DNA of 64,000 bases from Escarpia spicata (GCA_963995525.1 OZ023214.1:49524575-49588574); one strand, 5' to 3'; shown: positions 1 to 13,270, counted from the stretch's first letter. Notes: generated from the letters alone by a model not told the origin. Numbers and translations: made by a program.

Positions 1-65
1 TGTATATAATAATTCCATCATATAATAGTTATGTGCGTGTATACACATAAACACTTGTTATAAAG

Positions 66-375
66 TTGTCTGCGCCACTTATACCGGTACAATTCGCATC
101 GTTGCAATTTGTAACGGTACAACTTGTATCGTTGCAACTTGTATCGGTACAACTTGTATCGTTGCAACTTGTACCGGTACAACTCGCATCGTTGCAATTT
201 GTACCGGTACAACTTGTATCGTTGCAACTTGTATCGGTACAACTCGCATCGTTGCAATTTGTAACGGTACAACTTGTATCGTTGCAACTTGTAACGGTAC
301 AACTTGTATCGTTGCAACTTGTACCGGTATCGTTGCAACTTGTACCGGTATCGTTGCAACTTGTACCGGTAGCCA
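66..375. repeat. Minisatellite, 15-bp unit arranged as 30-bp dimers
   Basis: About ten copies of a 30-bp unit are present. Each is built from two related 15-mers, one containing ATCGTTGCAACTTG and the other AACGGTACAACTTG or ATCGGTACAACTTG. The last copies (about 320-375) drop the second half and become a 22-23 bp variant. Because 15 and 30 are multiples of three, four reading frames stay open for more than 100 codons. These frames are not evidence of a gene. Confidence 0.95.
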
Positions 376-1083
376 ATTGGGTTTACTATGCAAACTTACA
401 TTGTGCAAAACAGTGCATACGTGCTTAACTGAAAAATGCGGAAAACGCTTCTATTTTATTAAATTTTTTTCATATTATGCAAACTAATAAGCCTAGAAAA
501 TCCACGAACAAACGCGCTAAAGTAAAGATCTGAATGTCATAGTACGCACGATTCCTTAGCTCCGCTCACTTGCATCGGTAGGACCAACAAATAGCAAACG
601 TTTTTACACAAACAATTCGTCGAACGTTGTACCGATTCAAGAAATTTGCACCATCTCTCCGACGTGGTGCAAAAATTTAGTTCTGTCGATTATTGTAAAA
701 TGTAACGTTACAAGTTGCTTTTGCGTGCCTGGATACATATTTGTACCAAAACCTCTTGTATCAGTATATGCATCGCCTGTGTATAGAGAGCTTTTGTATA
801 AACTCACTTGTGCAGTGTTTAATGCAGGAGACATTATATAAATACATAAATATGTGCTGAGTATAGAGACAACTTTCAACAAATATATTGAGCTTTCCAT
901 TGAATAAACAATTGAAATGCTAAACTTGAATAAAACGCAAGGATAGTGTGCCAACTGTCTACTGCGTGCGGAGAAAGTAAATAATAACACACGACGCTAT
1001 GGACCGAAGCAGGTCAAGCATAGAAGCCATTATACATGTGCTCTCTACTGTCACATGTCTATAGCAACCACGAGAGCATCAAT
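376..1083. other. AT-rich unique sequence, nothing recognised
   Basis: I see no exon with convincing splice borders, no RNA gene and no repeat here. The longest minus-strand frame (about 117 codons, 637-990) has no recognisable motif. Confidence 0.6.
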
Positions 1084-1216
1084 CTACTCCAACGCGTGGT
1101 AAAATCGGTCACCTGAGTACCGGTCTACTCCAAATGGCGGCTAAGCTAGTTCGCCGAGTACCAGTCTACTCCAGTTGACGGCAAAGCTAGCCAGTCGAGT
1201 ACCGGTGTACTCCAAA
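1084..1216. repeat. Imperfect 41-bp tandem repeat, 3.2 copies
   Basis: Units start at 1084, 1125, 1166 and 1207 (partial). Each begins CTACTCCA (GTACTCCA in the last) and ends GAGTACCGGT or GAGTACCAGT. The middle of the unit is diverged, so the array is old. Confidence 0.85.
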
Positions 1217-1437
1217 TATTCCTAAATGTTAAGTTTATTAACAATTCATTAAAATATTAATGTTCTGGTTAAAAAAAGCTACGCTGTCTTGTCCTGCCCG
1301 TCCGCCTATGTTAGTCCTTCTCTGGTTTAGCCAGTGCTGGATTCAGAACTTCTGTTCAGAACTTCTGGTCACTGTTCACAGTGCTATTCAAAACCAAGTT
1401 ATAACCCTAACCCTGTTCCCGCACCTATTTGTATCAA

Positions 1438-1636
1438 TCATCCTTCCGTGTACTCACGTACATTGCCATAATTTTGACAATACAGCAATGCAGAAATTTT
1501 GAAGGGTTTACGAGCAACCAAAAAACAGCTGGGTACGCCCATACTGTACGTTATCGTATGGATCATACAATAGTGAGGAATTTTGGGGGGTTTCCGGGCA
1601 ACCAACCCCCCCGCCCTCCCCCTGGGTACGCCACTG
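1438..1636 (-). mobile_element. Degenerate MITE end, hAT-like, present as two diverged tandem copies
   Basis: Read on the minus strand from 1636, the sequence starts CAGTGGCGTACCCAGGGGG. This is a terminus that I associate with hAT-type non-autonomous elements. It is followed by a G-rich block, then GGTTGC, AAACCC and CAAAATT. The same order (GGCGTACCCAG, GGTTGC, AAACCC, CAAAATT) recurs about 100 bp further on in a more diverged form. No opposite terminus or target duplication could be fixed. The family assignment rests on the end sequence only. Confidence 0.45.
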
Positions 1637-1842
1637 AGGTCGATCACTCCTCAGTCCGAAATCATGCGCCGGTTTTAGCAACGATGAGATAATCTGACAA
1701 CTGCAGTTATTGTTCTCTTCTACGTCCAATAAAGTGACGAGGTGAAACTGGCAGCGATACTAGTTCTCGGTGTTTTTGCCTTCTGGCATCAACAATGCTA
1801 TTGATCCCGTTTCACAGCTGTCTCCATCACCATAGTTGATAT

Positions 1843-1963
1843 GGGGTGTGGTTACGTTGTAGTTAGATCATTGGATTCTTAATCCACGAGAATCCGGGTT
1901 CGTATTGTATTGTTGCCATTTCAAAGCTTGGACAGAGTCGTTCACTCTACGTTACTTCCCAGA
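1843..1963 (+). mobile_element. tRNA-Lys(CTT)-like SINE head and proximal body
   Basis: Bases 1843-1913 can be folded as a decayed tRNA. The anticodon loop holds CTT at 1878-1880 with a 4/5-paired stem, and a T-arm-like GGGTTCG lies at 1897-1902. The acceptor stem does not close, so this is not a working tRNA gene. The following bases (TTGTTGCCATTTCAAAGCTTGG and onward) align with the copy near 36.95 kb, which also follows a tRNA-like head. That shared head and body is the mark of a SINE family. Confidence 0.55.
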
Positions 1964-2161
1964 GTCGAGATGGTGGTCCAATGAACGGGTCTGCCATGGT
2001 ATGAAGTGGAAAGGTCGAGATAGTGGTCCAATGAACTGGTCTGCCAGGGGATGAAGTGGAGAAGTCGAGATGGTGGTCCAATGAACGGGTCTGCCAGGGT
2101 ATGAAGTGTAAAGTCGAAATGGTGGTCCAATGAACAGGTCTGCCAGGGTATGAAGTGTAAA
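1964..2161 (+). repeat. 50-bp tandem array made of SINE body sequence
   Basis: Four units start at 1964, 2014, 2064 and 2113, each with GTCGAGATGGTGGTCC, then CAATGAAC, GGTCTGCCAGGG and ATGAAGTG. The part GGTCTGCCAG.GGATGAA.TG recurs once at about 37403-37430, inside the other SINE-like copy. The array therefore looks like an internal expansion of a SINE that begins at 1843. Confidence 0.8.
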
Positions 2162-3129
2162 TCGTTTTATGTAATATCGCCTGAATGCCGCACTACATAG
2201 AAACAAATATTTTCAAGCACACCCCCACTCAATACCACCCTCTCTCCTCCTACAAGTCTCTCCACGCAGTCCATCCGTCATTGTCGTCGTCTTCCTCTTC
2301 TCCTTCTCGAATCCACTGCGAGCATGTATCCGCTCCATTCCTCTTCCGTTCGCCCCACATGTCTAATCCACAGTAGCCGACACCTTACTAGCTTAGCCTG
2401 TCACAGACCCAGACACCAACCTCCCTCCCCCAGCGCCTCCATTTAATGCAATATAATAACATATGTCTCAACATAGTGCCGGAGAACATCTAAAATGAAT
2501 TGCAATTTGCAATTATTTTCATAATTTCCTTAAATGAAGGAAGGTATCGTGATCGCCATGGTGTGTAGGATTTAACTACTGACGGGTGGGTTTTACGAAA
2601 TTTCAGTTTCGACACATCAATTTATTTTCTAATTTATTTTGTATGGAGTAGTATATTTAATTGTGTCTTTGTTGTTTAAATGTAGATTTGTACCTGTTAT
2701 TTTAATCGGATACTTGTATTGGCTTCCTATATAATCTCTTTAATCCAGTATGTTTCAATGTTTGTAATAAACTGTTCTTAACATAAGACACAAATATGTT
2801 GATGGTTATTGCCCGGCATAAACACTGTTCGCAATTTAAACAGTTCGACTGAGAAATTTTAAAATTGTGAACAAGACATTCTTATTACAAACAACTGCTG
2901 CTGGCAATATTGTTTAGGCCCTCTGGGTTAACCACAAAGTCCTTTGATGTTCTGCGTGTTCGCGATGTTTCCACGTTAAGGACAACTGATTCAACGAACT
3001 TTTCTTAACAACCATCACCTTTTCTGATTCCGAGTAACAGAACAGACAGCCTTCCTTTAAGTAACAGCCGGTGAAATCGAAATTTATCTTTACCTCCGAC
3101 CACAAACTCCCAGCCAAACACCCAGCCCG
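2162..3129. other. Unique sequence, possible polyadenylation signal only
   Basis: A C/T-rich stretch lies at 2215-2330. An AATAAA hexamer at 2766-2771 on the plus strand follows an AT-rich region and could end an unseen transcript. I see no supporting exon. Confidence 0.4.
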
Positions 3130-3813
3130 TTACTTGAAGACGCACGGCGCCCGCCTGCCCGAGCGAGACGCGACGCGGAAAAAAACACCAACAGAAACAG
3201 TTAAGCGGGTTACCCGGGACATAAAATCACTGGGGGCATTGTTTTGACGCACACGCGTCACGACAGCTAGACGTCTACAGGTGACGCGGCACACAATCGG
3301 ACAGGTGAAATTACCGTCTTTAATGGCGACCGCAGCAACGCGCCGAGCCGCCAGCGCTGACTTTCCCACGACCGCGGCGTGTAAGCGATAGCGCGACTGC
3401 CGCGGCACGGGTCGCTTCACCTGTAAGGGTCCGTCACGGCGCCGCCGCCTTATCGCGATCGCCAGCGACCGGCAATCACGGAGAAGACGCGTTCCCACGC
3501 TTAAGACACGGCCGCGAACAATGGCGCGCCACGCGTTCTCACAAACCAGCCGCCGAGCCACAATCACACCGCGCTCCCTAGTCGCGCGCGGCTGACGTCG
3601 AGGCGAACGAGACAGGGTGAAACACGTTGACATCAATATGTACCATCCGCGCTTGAGTGCGCCCCGTGCGCGCTGACGAAGATTTATAGAATCTCTGGTA
3701 GCAGGTACTTCTTTCTCGTTAATCGTTGCCTGTGGTTGACTGTTGACTGTAAGAAGATTAAAAACAAATACAAGAATACGTGAACTCATCATAGTAGCGC
3801 TACTGTATGCCAA
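3130..3813 (-). other. CpG-rich island with a long minus-strand open frame of doubtful coding value
   Basis: Bases about 3130-3640 are much richer in G, C and CpG than the flanks. They contain a 227-codon minus-strand frame, the longest frame in the window that is not built from simple repeats. Its start (MAYSSATMMSSRILVFVF) could be read as a hydrophobic leader. The rest is dominated by arginine, alanine and valine, as expected from CpG-rich DNA read in any frame, and no domain is recognisable. I consider a CpG island or promoter more likely than a coding gene. Confidence 0.3.
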
Positions 3814-4545
3814 TGATACAGCCGCTGTACGGCGTCAAACCTGCAAAGTATACGGCACGCGGGGGGTTTAATCAAGCCATTATGCTATTCACTCAATCAA
3901 TGTCGAGAAAACCGAATTGTTTGTATCAGGCATCCACTTAGTCACAAACTGATGCGCCACCATTTATCCTTGTGAATGGAAAAATACACACGGTATGCAA
4001 TACTACCTATATCGGTTGCACCAACACCAATACACCAGACAGTGGAATCAGTAAGCTAAACCAATCAGACATGACTATGTGTAGTATTGATGCCCGTGTG
4101 TGGTCTAACATACAGCTAGTACCATGAGCGCACTCCACAGGGTCGTATTTATCATAGCTCTTCTTTACTCTATGTGGAAACTCACCGTTAAATCAATAAG
4201 CGAATACAAGCTGACACGGCTGCTTCGTGTTCTCGATGGCGGCGTGGGTTTGGTATAAAGACGAGCGTACTAAATGCAAACATTACAGATCGGTAGTTAT
4301 CACAGCATGCCTTGACTCTTTGGAAACATGCACGCCTCACAGAAGACACAACTGCAAATAAATGTGCATGCACGTTAGACATCTTCGTGAGATTCTTAAT
4401 ATCGAGGCCAGAAAAAATCCCTCCACAACAAAAGAGCAAAAGTGCCCAGTGTCTAAAGCTTTGGTAGCAACAGCGCAAAGGAATGGGCAGACGGGCGGTA
4501 CGGACGGAGAAGGAACGACATCCCAAGACAATGTTCTTCAAGAGT
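3814..4545. other. AT-rich unique sequence, nothing recognised
   Basis: No gene, RNA or repeat could be supported. Confidence 0.6.
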
Positions 4546-4569
4546 AGAGTAGAGTAGAGTAGAGTAGAG

Positions 4570-4650
<81 letters not shown>

Positions 4651-4912
4651 CGAGAGCGAGAGCGAGAGCGAGAGCGAGAGAGAGAGAGAGAGAGCGAGCG
4701 AGAGCGAGAGCGAGAGCGAGAGCGAGAGCGAGAGAGCGAGAGCGAGAGAGAGAGAGAGCGAGCGAGCGAGCGAGAGAGAGGGGGAGGGGGAGAGAGTAGA
4801 GCGGAGTAGAGTGGAGCAGAGTGGAGAAGAGTAGAGCAGAGTAGAGTGGAGCGGAGTGGGGCGGAGTGGAGCAGAGTAGAGTGGAGCAGAGTAGAGTGGA
4901 GCATAGTGGAAT
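4546..4912. repeat. Compound microsatellite
   Basis: The blocks follow one another in order: (AGAGT)n at 4546-4570, (TA)n at 4573-4612, (GA)n and (GAGC)n mixtures at 4613-4795, then pentamers GAGTA, GAGTG and GAGCA to about 4912. The pentamer returns after the dinucleotide blocks, so the TA/GA tract looks as if it grew inside an older pentamer array. Confidence 0.95.
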
Positions 4913-5693
4913 GTGGTAGTGGAAGACGTAGATTTGACAGGGGTATAACGGTGTCCTCAAGCGATACATGGAAGCTGCAGTGATGGATACCAACAAACGA
5001 GAACGTGAAGCCTTCTACCGTCCAGTTTGGCGGTCAAGGCGATGATCCAAGATTTGTAGACGCACCGAAGGAGCTCAGCTATCTGCATAAAATAATTAAA
5101 ACCTACTCTTCGGAGTCACCATTCTAGTACATATGTCACTTATCGTGGATCTGTCAATTCTACAATTGTTCCTATTATCCTTGACATCCACCAGACTACA
5201 CAATTGTTTTGGCATTTGTGAAGCGGCCAAGCGACTGTAAATTGTGTCTTATCTAGACTGAATAGAGGGCATCTGCAAGACGTTCTCGCACGGTTTCGAA
5301 TATGTTTTGTAAATTATTTTCGAATGTGTATCGGGAAGAAAGCGGCAGTGGCACACAGTAAATTACCTTCTGATGACAGCACGGCATGCGATGCTTTGTT
5401 GTCGGGCGATGTCATCACGGAAGCGCCCGATTACGCCCACTAGAGGTCGCGTCAATGTGACTGTAATGACGTATAATTCGAACCCCAAGCAACGACGCAC
5501 GCACAATGCGAATCGGTATGCTGCGTAGAACACCCGTCTCCCTTCGCCATTATCGCAACGGGAGGGTATTTAAGCTGGAGGATCGTCGGGGCGGTAGAGT
5601 TGAGTAAACGACTCGGGGAGGGCCGGTTAAAGTGTTGTGATTCGCAAGTTCAAACTGTACACTTTTGCCTCCAGCGTGAGATGGGTGGACCGT
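4913..5693. other. Unique sequence; GC-richer promoter-like or LTR-like block at 5396-5693
   Basis: From 5396 the sequence has TGTTGTCGGGCG, then CTAGAGGTCGCG, a TATTTAAG box at about 5567-5574 and GC-rich DNA just downstream. This order resembles a promoter or the inside of an LTR. No second copy, primer-binding site or target duplication was found, so I leave it unassigned. Confidence 0.3.
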
Positions 5694-5975
5694 TACAGGT
5701 CGTTACACCTGACATCCAATGCATATTCTGACATTTCTACACCCGGCATCCAACGTATATTTGAATGTTTTTACACCTCACATCCAATGCATATTTGGAA
5801 ATTGATTACACCCCACTTGCAGTACATAATAGGAAATTTTACACCTCGCATCCCATGCATATTTGGACATTATTTATCCGTTACACCTGATACCCGCTGA
5901 GTTTTCAGCTATCCGTTAGCCCTGATATCATTGTATTTTTGGCAATCCTGACATCCAAAACGTATTCTGTCTTTC
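5694..5975. repeat. Degenerate tandem repeat, unit about 40-50 bp
   Basis: Six diverged copies carry the theme TTACACC, then ACATCCAATGCATATT and a T-rich tail (for example 5703, 5739, 5779, 5839). The last copies, near 5890-5965, keep only parts of it. The spacing varies, so it is an old array. Confidence 0.65.
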
Positions 5976-8467
5976 TTGAAGCTGTTCCCGGTCGGTAATG
6001 ATCGCCATTACCGCAACAATACTTCAGGATGTCTGCGTCTCAGTCGAGTCCACAATCTTCGCAACACAATGTCCGCGTCTAGTCGCTCCTTTTTTCTTTC
6101 CACAATGCTTTGTAAATTGGCGTAGCGTGTCTAAGCCAGCACACAAACGTCTAACATATCTTTGTTACAATCCAGTTAAGAACATTTAGTTATTGTGTGC
6201 AGCCATACTGGGTAGTCATGCATACCAATTATTATGATAAGCTACGTTTCTCGTGTTCGGGGGAATTTACTTCCGGCGTATTACAATTTGCATAGGTAGC
6301 CGTTGCGCGATACAAAGTAGTTTCCGAGGAACGCTTATCCGAACAAAGAAAGCTGTTGGCGCGACACGCGAACGAACGACGTGCCCGTAGAGTAAACATA
6401 TTGACAAAACTACCCGGGCGCCATTGTCCCGCTGTTCTATGCCCTGTGGCGCGCCACGCGGCAGATTGCGCAATCAGACGTAATGGGGCGCAACGTGAGG
6501 CAACGGCATGTGATTCTCTAGACGGGAATAAACATATTTAATACGTTGTCGTTAAGCAGGTGATCGGTCTTGTCCTGTCCCCCGCGGCAGTTTTGGGTCG
6601 GGGGGGGGGTCAACAAATCCCCCCATGACAACACAGGTATGTGTAAGTCTTACAAATCCGTTAACTAATGTCATCGTCGTCATTACGTTTTCCTTGGACA
6701 TAATGGAAGCGGGAAAATGACAGTTATCGCCACAAGTTCTTGTTATTCTTCAGCGTGGAGATGTACGCTGGTTCAGGGTGTAAATCTCTGTCGAATAGTT
6801 CAGGGTATACCAGTGCTTTCTTCCCTCGGTGGTATTGTCCAGTTACCAGGACAGTCTAACTGACCGACTGTCCTCTTGCGTCAACCAGCAAACTGAACTT
6901 GTCTCCTTCTTAGGGCCTAACATGGCCGACAATTTTGGTAGATCACCAACACAGTTGCGTATGATAGTCCCTGCTTTCAATCGGCACATGCATTACGATG
7001 CTCACATCCCAAGGACTGCAGGGGACTAGTTTGGTGTTACGACGAAGGGCGGACTTCCAAACTTTCTATTATAGTCTCGCATAACCTACTCTTGTCCGGC
7101 TCGCCAGGAAGAGAGTCTATCCCCAGATACACGGCATAGGTGTTATCGCCAGGCATCACTTTATATCGGCGAAATGGTCTATATTTACTTGTAAAATTAA
7201 TGACATGTATCAACTGTTTTGGTCAGTGTAATTACTTTTTTAATAGGTCTACAACAATTAAAAGGTGCCCTAACATAAAAGTGTACGAAAACGTATACTA
7301 TTAATGGATTGGAATACCATATCTAAACCTTACTGTTCACAATTCCGTGTTACAGTGCATTTTATTGTGCGACTTGTGCCAATACAATCTGTGTATCACG
7401 TTGGTTCGAATGCGTCATATAAACAGGTAATGATGTGTAATCCTATTTGAGGAGATAACTCGGGAGAAAATTTGATTGATTACCCCCATTTACAATAACC
7501 AATCTTCTTCGTCGCAACGCGAAGATGTCGTTGAACACAGGCTCGCAAACGGTGGCGCCACATCACGGAGCCTGGGCAATCGAGGCTACGACGATCTACT
7601 GTGCATGACAACAATGTGTTGGGGATTGCATAAGTTACATTTGCATAAAAAATAACACATGAATAATAAAACATTGCATGCTGTTTTAACACGCAATGTA
7701 AATTATTCTGCTGTTTCCAGAATCCTGACTTGCAATTCGCTAGTGACGTCACAATAGCTCTTTGCCCTAGAGAAATACATGAATACTGCACCAAAAATAG
7801 CAAGATTGATCTTCATATATTATGTGTAGTGTTGTGTAGTTCTGAATCAGTTAGAAATGTGTGACTGTTTATACTCAACGTAAATACGATGTGTGCAGTA
7901 GTCATTTGGGTAGGTTTCTGTCGTACCATATAGGACCACACGTAAGACGTGCGCTTGCGTGATCTGTCACCACGTGGTAATGTAACATATTTGTTATGCA
8001 ATTCTCATTGGATTTTATGAACAATATCAGTCCGTTTTCTCACTGATCATTTAATTGCAACACATGATGGTGTAACATAGTTAAGTTATTTCTCATTAAT
8101 TCTAGCACTGCTGCCCTGCATCTTGTTTCACGGGACACAACGTAATATGAACGTATCCACGGTTTTCCACTCCTGTGATATTCCATGTGGAGAATAATTT
8201 CATTATTTGTCCGAGGATTTCTTGAAACTAAATAACATATCATCAGTAACTAGCTATCGCGCCTTAGTGGAAATTAGACACGTTCGATTTATCATGTAGT
8301 ATTTATGAAAGGAGACGATTGAACATATCGTATTGAAGATGGGCATTTAACAAGTTGATCATCTTTCAACACAGTAACACGCCATCATGTTTGTTACAGA
8401 AAATATGTAGACTGCTACTCAAACTGTTGTGTTCGTATGCAAGTGAATGAGTGCGTGCCTGCCAGTG
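5976..8467. other. Unique sequence, no gene recognised
   Basis: This stretch holds only short open frames without motifs. A G-run (6600-6609) is followed by a C-run near 6620. I see no reliable splice-bordered exon. Confidence 0.55.
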
Positions 8468-8513
8468 TGTGTTTGTGTGTGTGCGTGCGTGTATGCGTGC
8501 GTGCGTGCGTGCG
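8468..8513. repeat. (GT)n/(GCGT)n microsatellite
   Basis: GTGTGT dinucleotides grade into GTGC tetramers. It is a short version of the arrays at 30.6 kb and 59.7 kb. Confidence 0.9.
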
Positions 8514-11500
8514 TACGAACCCCGTTTTATACATAATCCCGCGTCCAAAATCACCACAGCCACTGCTTCGGCATGCACGACCAGCGACATATCAGCAACT
8601 GCAACAAAGTTTGATTACAGTTGATGTTAAGTGGCGAATCGCGTGAGTAGACCTCACCACCCTTCACGACCTTACCCCGGCGAGCAGACGTATAATTACG
8701 GCGTGGCAGCTATATGACCGTGTGAGCGCGCGTCGATACTCACTGGCACCTGCCGACCAACGTCCGCTAACATAGCAACATTGCACTGTAGTGTGACTTT
8801 ACCCGGGAGAATATTTACACAGGTGCGGCAAATTACATCGGTGACCGGACGTAAAGATAGGGAACAAAAACAAAAAAGTATATGTTATAACTGTTACATA
8901 TGCAATATGTTTTAATAATATAGTAGATAATGGTGCCATTTTAAGGATGGTATCGTCTTCCGTTACTGTCTGTTGTCGAAAAATAGAAAGATTTATTCGG
9001 CAGCGTCGTGTGCATAATATTATACACGCATGGTATATCATAACTAGTAGAACATTATGAAAATGATAAGCACATGAGACAAATAATTGAATAATTGTAA
9101 ATAATTATACTCTTAGATACTATGCACTTGCTTACTGTGGGAAGGACACCACTTGGCGAGTATTTGAATGAACACATCAAACAATTCGTATCTCCTGTAG
9201 AAGCAGCACCATCTGAGATTATCATAAAGCCATACAAAACCTTATTATTTACAAGTTTTCCAAAGATCATGATGCCATTTTGTCATTGGAAAGTAGATTA
9301 TTTTATTTTGGTTTAAGCTTCATTTATTCAAAAGACGTGCTTTCGTGAATCGTATTGCAGCGATAAGATAACTCTTTTCAACGATTAATATAATGAACTG
9401 GTCTTGTGTAAATGGTGGCAAGTCGACATAAAAGAACTGATTATCCTAATCTTGTAAAATGGTGACTGTCCCATGCTATTACCAGGTAGCCTTGCCCTTG
9501 AAAAAAAACTTACTTATATGTGAGACAACCAATACACTGGAAGTGGGTCATCTGTCATCACATCGTTATCAACCCAACATTGCTGACTACTTTAATTTTA
9601 AATACGCTTAAATCAGTGTCGGGAATTTTTTTCAAGAAAAATCGCACAATCCCAGCTATGGAAACACACGTTGTTTGCTTAAACTGTAGAATGCTTGGCG
9701 AACTATCTACAAACATTCAATTCTGCTGCGACTTTCATGCACCACCACGTCCATTGTTGAAGGTATGTAGGTCGTACATTGTGTTAACACAGGGATTAAA
9801 ACATGATTTGGAATGAAGCCATGTGCAGGTAAATTCTTATGCAAACATCTGCTGGACACGGAATGCAGTAATCTTACGTTCTACAAACATAATATAGTTT
9901 GTAGTTTCGGTAAAAGGGTATTTTAAAGTGATATCAAAACCCAAACGTGTTGACAGTTTTATTAAAAACTGTCACCCCTAGTTGTACCCTGTTTGAAAAC
10001 AAAATACTTGTTTCAATATGTGTAATTGTGTTGCATACAGTTGTAATGTGCACCGCTCGTGAATGGTTTGAGCGAAGAAAAATGTATTGTGGCTATTGGC
10101 TCTATACTGCTTGGGATAAATGAACGTAGCCACTTATGTAGGACAAAACAAGAGCATTGCACTGCGCTGCCCATCGCGTTACTTATCTCCGTTACAGCAG
10201 CACTGAAGCAAAACTAAATGCTTGTTAATTCATAACAGAACACCGGACTGCAAAGGTCATATTAAATGGACAAAAGTTGCAGGGGAAATGTTCAAAGCGC
10301 GACATAATGACAACACAAATCATAAGATGGCGTAAAGAAAACAATGCTGTAGATGCATTAAATTAAACATTCCGTCCTTCTTATCTTAATACCATGTTGT
10401 ATAATTTAAACCAGTGTAGTATATTCTAATATATTACCCATACACACGGTAGTGACTGTGCATATTAACGTAATTTTAATTGTTCGACACGAACACCGTG
10501 TTGTATTATATTGCGTGCTAACCGACAGAAAAGATACCCACCATAACGTTCAGATTAAACTAAAAAATTGTGTTTGTTAAAACACATTTGGACGATCAAT
10601 AGGTTGATATAGATACCTGTATTCTCTACTATATAATATGATTTGTTTTTTAACTAGCAGCCTATATACCTTTAAAGCAGTAATTATCCCCTCCAGTCTC
10701 CGACCCCCCACATCCACTGGCGCTACCTACCGGTGTACTGTACAATGATTATAGTTGTTACAACGTCACGTGTCGCACAATAGAAAATAACGCCATAAAA
10801 ACGTATACTACATAATACAGCCGTCCGATCCGGTCAATTGTGTGACGATGAAAACGCCGAAGATTGATAACATTTCAATTACACTATCGTTATTCCGCGA
10901 TTCATTCTCTGGAATGACATGTTTACGACTACTGTAGCGTTGTCTGGGGGATGGCGGTCGTCCCCATTCCGAGTGTATCTATTTTGCTACTATGTTTTCA
11001 CCAGCGTGATTTTCGACAAGTTTGTTTAGCTGTAGATATTTTCGCCGCCAGCGTTGTTATCTCTCGGACGGTTTTCGTTTGAAGTTTGAATTGTTACCAG
11101 TAGTGCGAAACAGGTGGAACTGCAAGTGAATTAATTGTGATAAATAAAACCTAGATATATATGTATATAAACAATGAACCTTTGTAAGATAAGCTCACGG
11201 TAAAGCGATATATTTATTGGAATATTGCTATAGTGGTTTGCTTTCGCAGATAAATGATTGGCTAGCGCGTAAGACACGAATGCGATGTTTAATAGTGGTT
11301 TCTTTCAGCGTGTCATTGGTGGTACAAAATAATTAAACAAAACAAGTATTGACATATCCTACTTCGGATATATCAGCACATTAAATAAGTAAGTAAACAC
11401 CACTTGTTGACATGCATGTTCACGCTCGCGAAGCGCACACTCATGAAAGAAACGCTGGCGAAAACATTGCTGGCGAACATGATGCAAGCTAAAACGATGG

Positions 11501-13270
11501 TGTCGAACAAAATGCAGCGAAAACCGCGCTGAAAGACAGACTCGTAGAAACATCTGTGTAAAATCTTAATGTGTCTAATGTTGCAAATATCTTGTTCACA
11601 GTAAAGTGTCGAACGCTGTCATAATTAAATTAAAATACATCCTTTCATCAAGAACATGTTTTATGTGCCAAAACCTCATACAAATGGTAATTTCTGCGAC
11701 GACAAGATGTAGTGACAGGTTAATTTGTACCATAGTAATTTTAAAAAATTACCGCCAACCACTTTATTTTGTCGTAGTTTATTAATAGTCGAACTCATTA
11801 TACATAGCTCAAAGTTTTGATGCATGGGCAACGCCCTCGCGTCGCATAATATAATCAAATTCACGATTCGCGTGTCGTATAAACTTTTTTATTAGCATCA
11901 ATTACGGGTAAACGATCGCGGGCGGGAAACGAGCACGTGATAATTAAACCCGAAACGCCGACACCGAACACACGCCAGGCACCTAATACGTGCGGTCGTC
12001 ACCAGAGCCAGCGCGAGTCATACACCAGCAATTGTTGAGAGGCGGACCTCCCGGAAGATACGGCCCGTTCCCATGCTTTCTCGCATCTTATCCGCCGATC
12101 GCGCCCGACTCAGACACGTGCGCTGTCTTTGTTACGCATCGCGTTTTATAATTACTTAGGATCAACTCGCGATAAGCTTAACGCGGTTTATCTATTGCAC
12201 GCGGTATCGCGCCGCTCTGACATATTACGCCGCCGATAACGCCATAGATCCATAGCGATCGCGAACACAAAGTTTGCAAACATCTGTGCGCGTATCTCGA
12301 TGTAAGCGGCTACAGGTCCCGCGGTATTTTTCTCACGGTCATGTGTCGCGAGCTAAACCGCCATTGTGCGGCTTTGTGTGCGGAGATGTCCACAAAAGCC
12401 GGGATGACCCAAAGAAAGACATGCGTCTTTTGCCAGCCTTACGTGCCGCGGTGTCGGGTTTGTTTTGGCGAAGCGTCGATCGCAAATTATACACCTGCAT
12501 GTGTATTTATAAACGCATCCGATACTTGTTACAATCAGCACCTGTTTTATATTCACGTCGTCACTTCCTCGGTTGTTAGACCCTGAAAACCCCGTTTTCA
12601 ATGAGCATCTTCGCTTGTTTTCATATGGCATAGTTCGTAGGAATAATGTTTTCATTCCATTAAAAGATAATCGCGCGAACGCGGTGGAATGCAAATATTG
12701 GTCGAAAGGGTTAAATTAATCCGTTGGTTCTTTGGCCCGATGAATCACGATGCCGTGGCACGCTTCACCCCCGAACGCCCCTACTGCTGCACCTGTGGGA
12801 TACAAAGCACTACAACTCAACATAAACACACCGCCCCTCGTCGTCAAGATTATCTTCCGTCATGCTTGTTTATCTTCTCCACAACGTTGTGTATGCTGCA
12901 CGTTGTAAGGGACACGCGCTGTTGTGGCAGCTATGGAATGTGTATCTACTGCATAGTTACATTGTAGAATGTTACACGGGTGTTTCGGATTCAATTATAG
13001 TTTAACAGAAGTCTTCTTTTCTTTGTCAATATGTTGCAAAACGAGGTACGGTCAGAATCCAGTTACAAAGAGGCTGTACAACGGAAGGGTTCGCGGAATT
13101 GTGAATTCATTAAAATCTATATTTAATTTCGGACGACAGCAATAACAATTATTCGAACCTGAGTTGACAGACCATCCACGTGAAGCCGTGTACGTGCATA
13201 CGTGCGTACACACATGCGAGTTGTATACATTTCGGCCTACACGTGTGCGTGTTCGACCGCTCGCGCTTAC
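8514..13270. other. AT-rich unique sequence with a CpG-richer patch
   Basis: No gene could be supported. At about 11435-11520 there is a weak, degenerate repeat of about 18-20 bp around the word CTGGCGAA. Bases about 11910-12260 are richer in CpG and could be regulatory. Open frames at 12274-12694 overlap on both strands and carry no motif. Confidence 0.5.

Noticed and set aside
1403..1415. Telomere-like AACCCTAACCCT
   Set aside because: Only two units are present. This is expected by chance and too short for an interstitial telomere.
1843..1913. Functional tRNA-Lys gene
   Set aside because: The acceptor arm does not pair and the body sequence continues as in a SINE. It is kept as a SINE head.
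4188..4996. Long minus-strand frames rich in Leu/Ser/Arg
   Set aside because: They run through the compound TA/GA/GAGC microsatellite.
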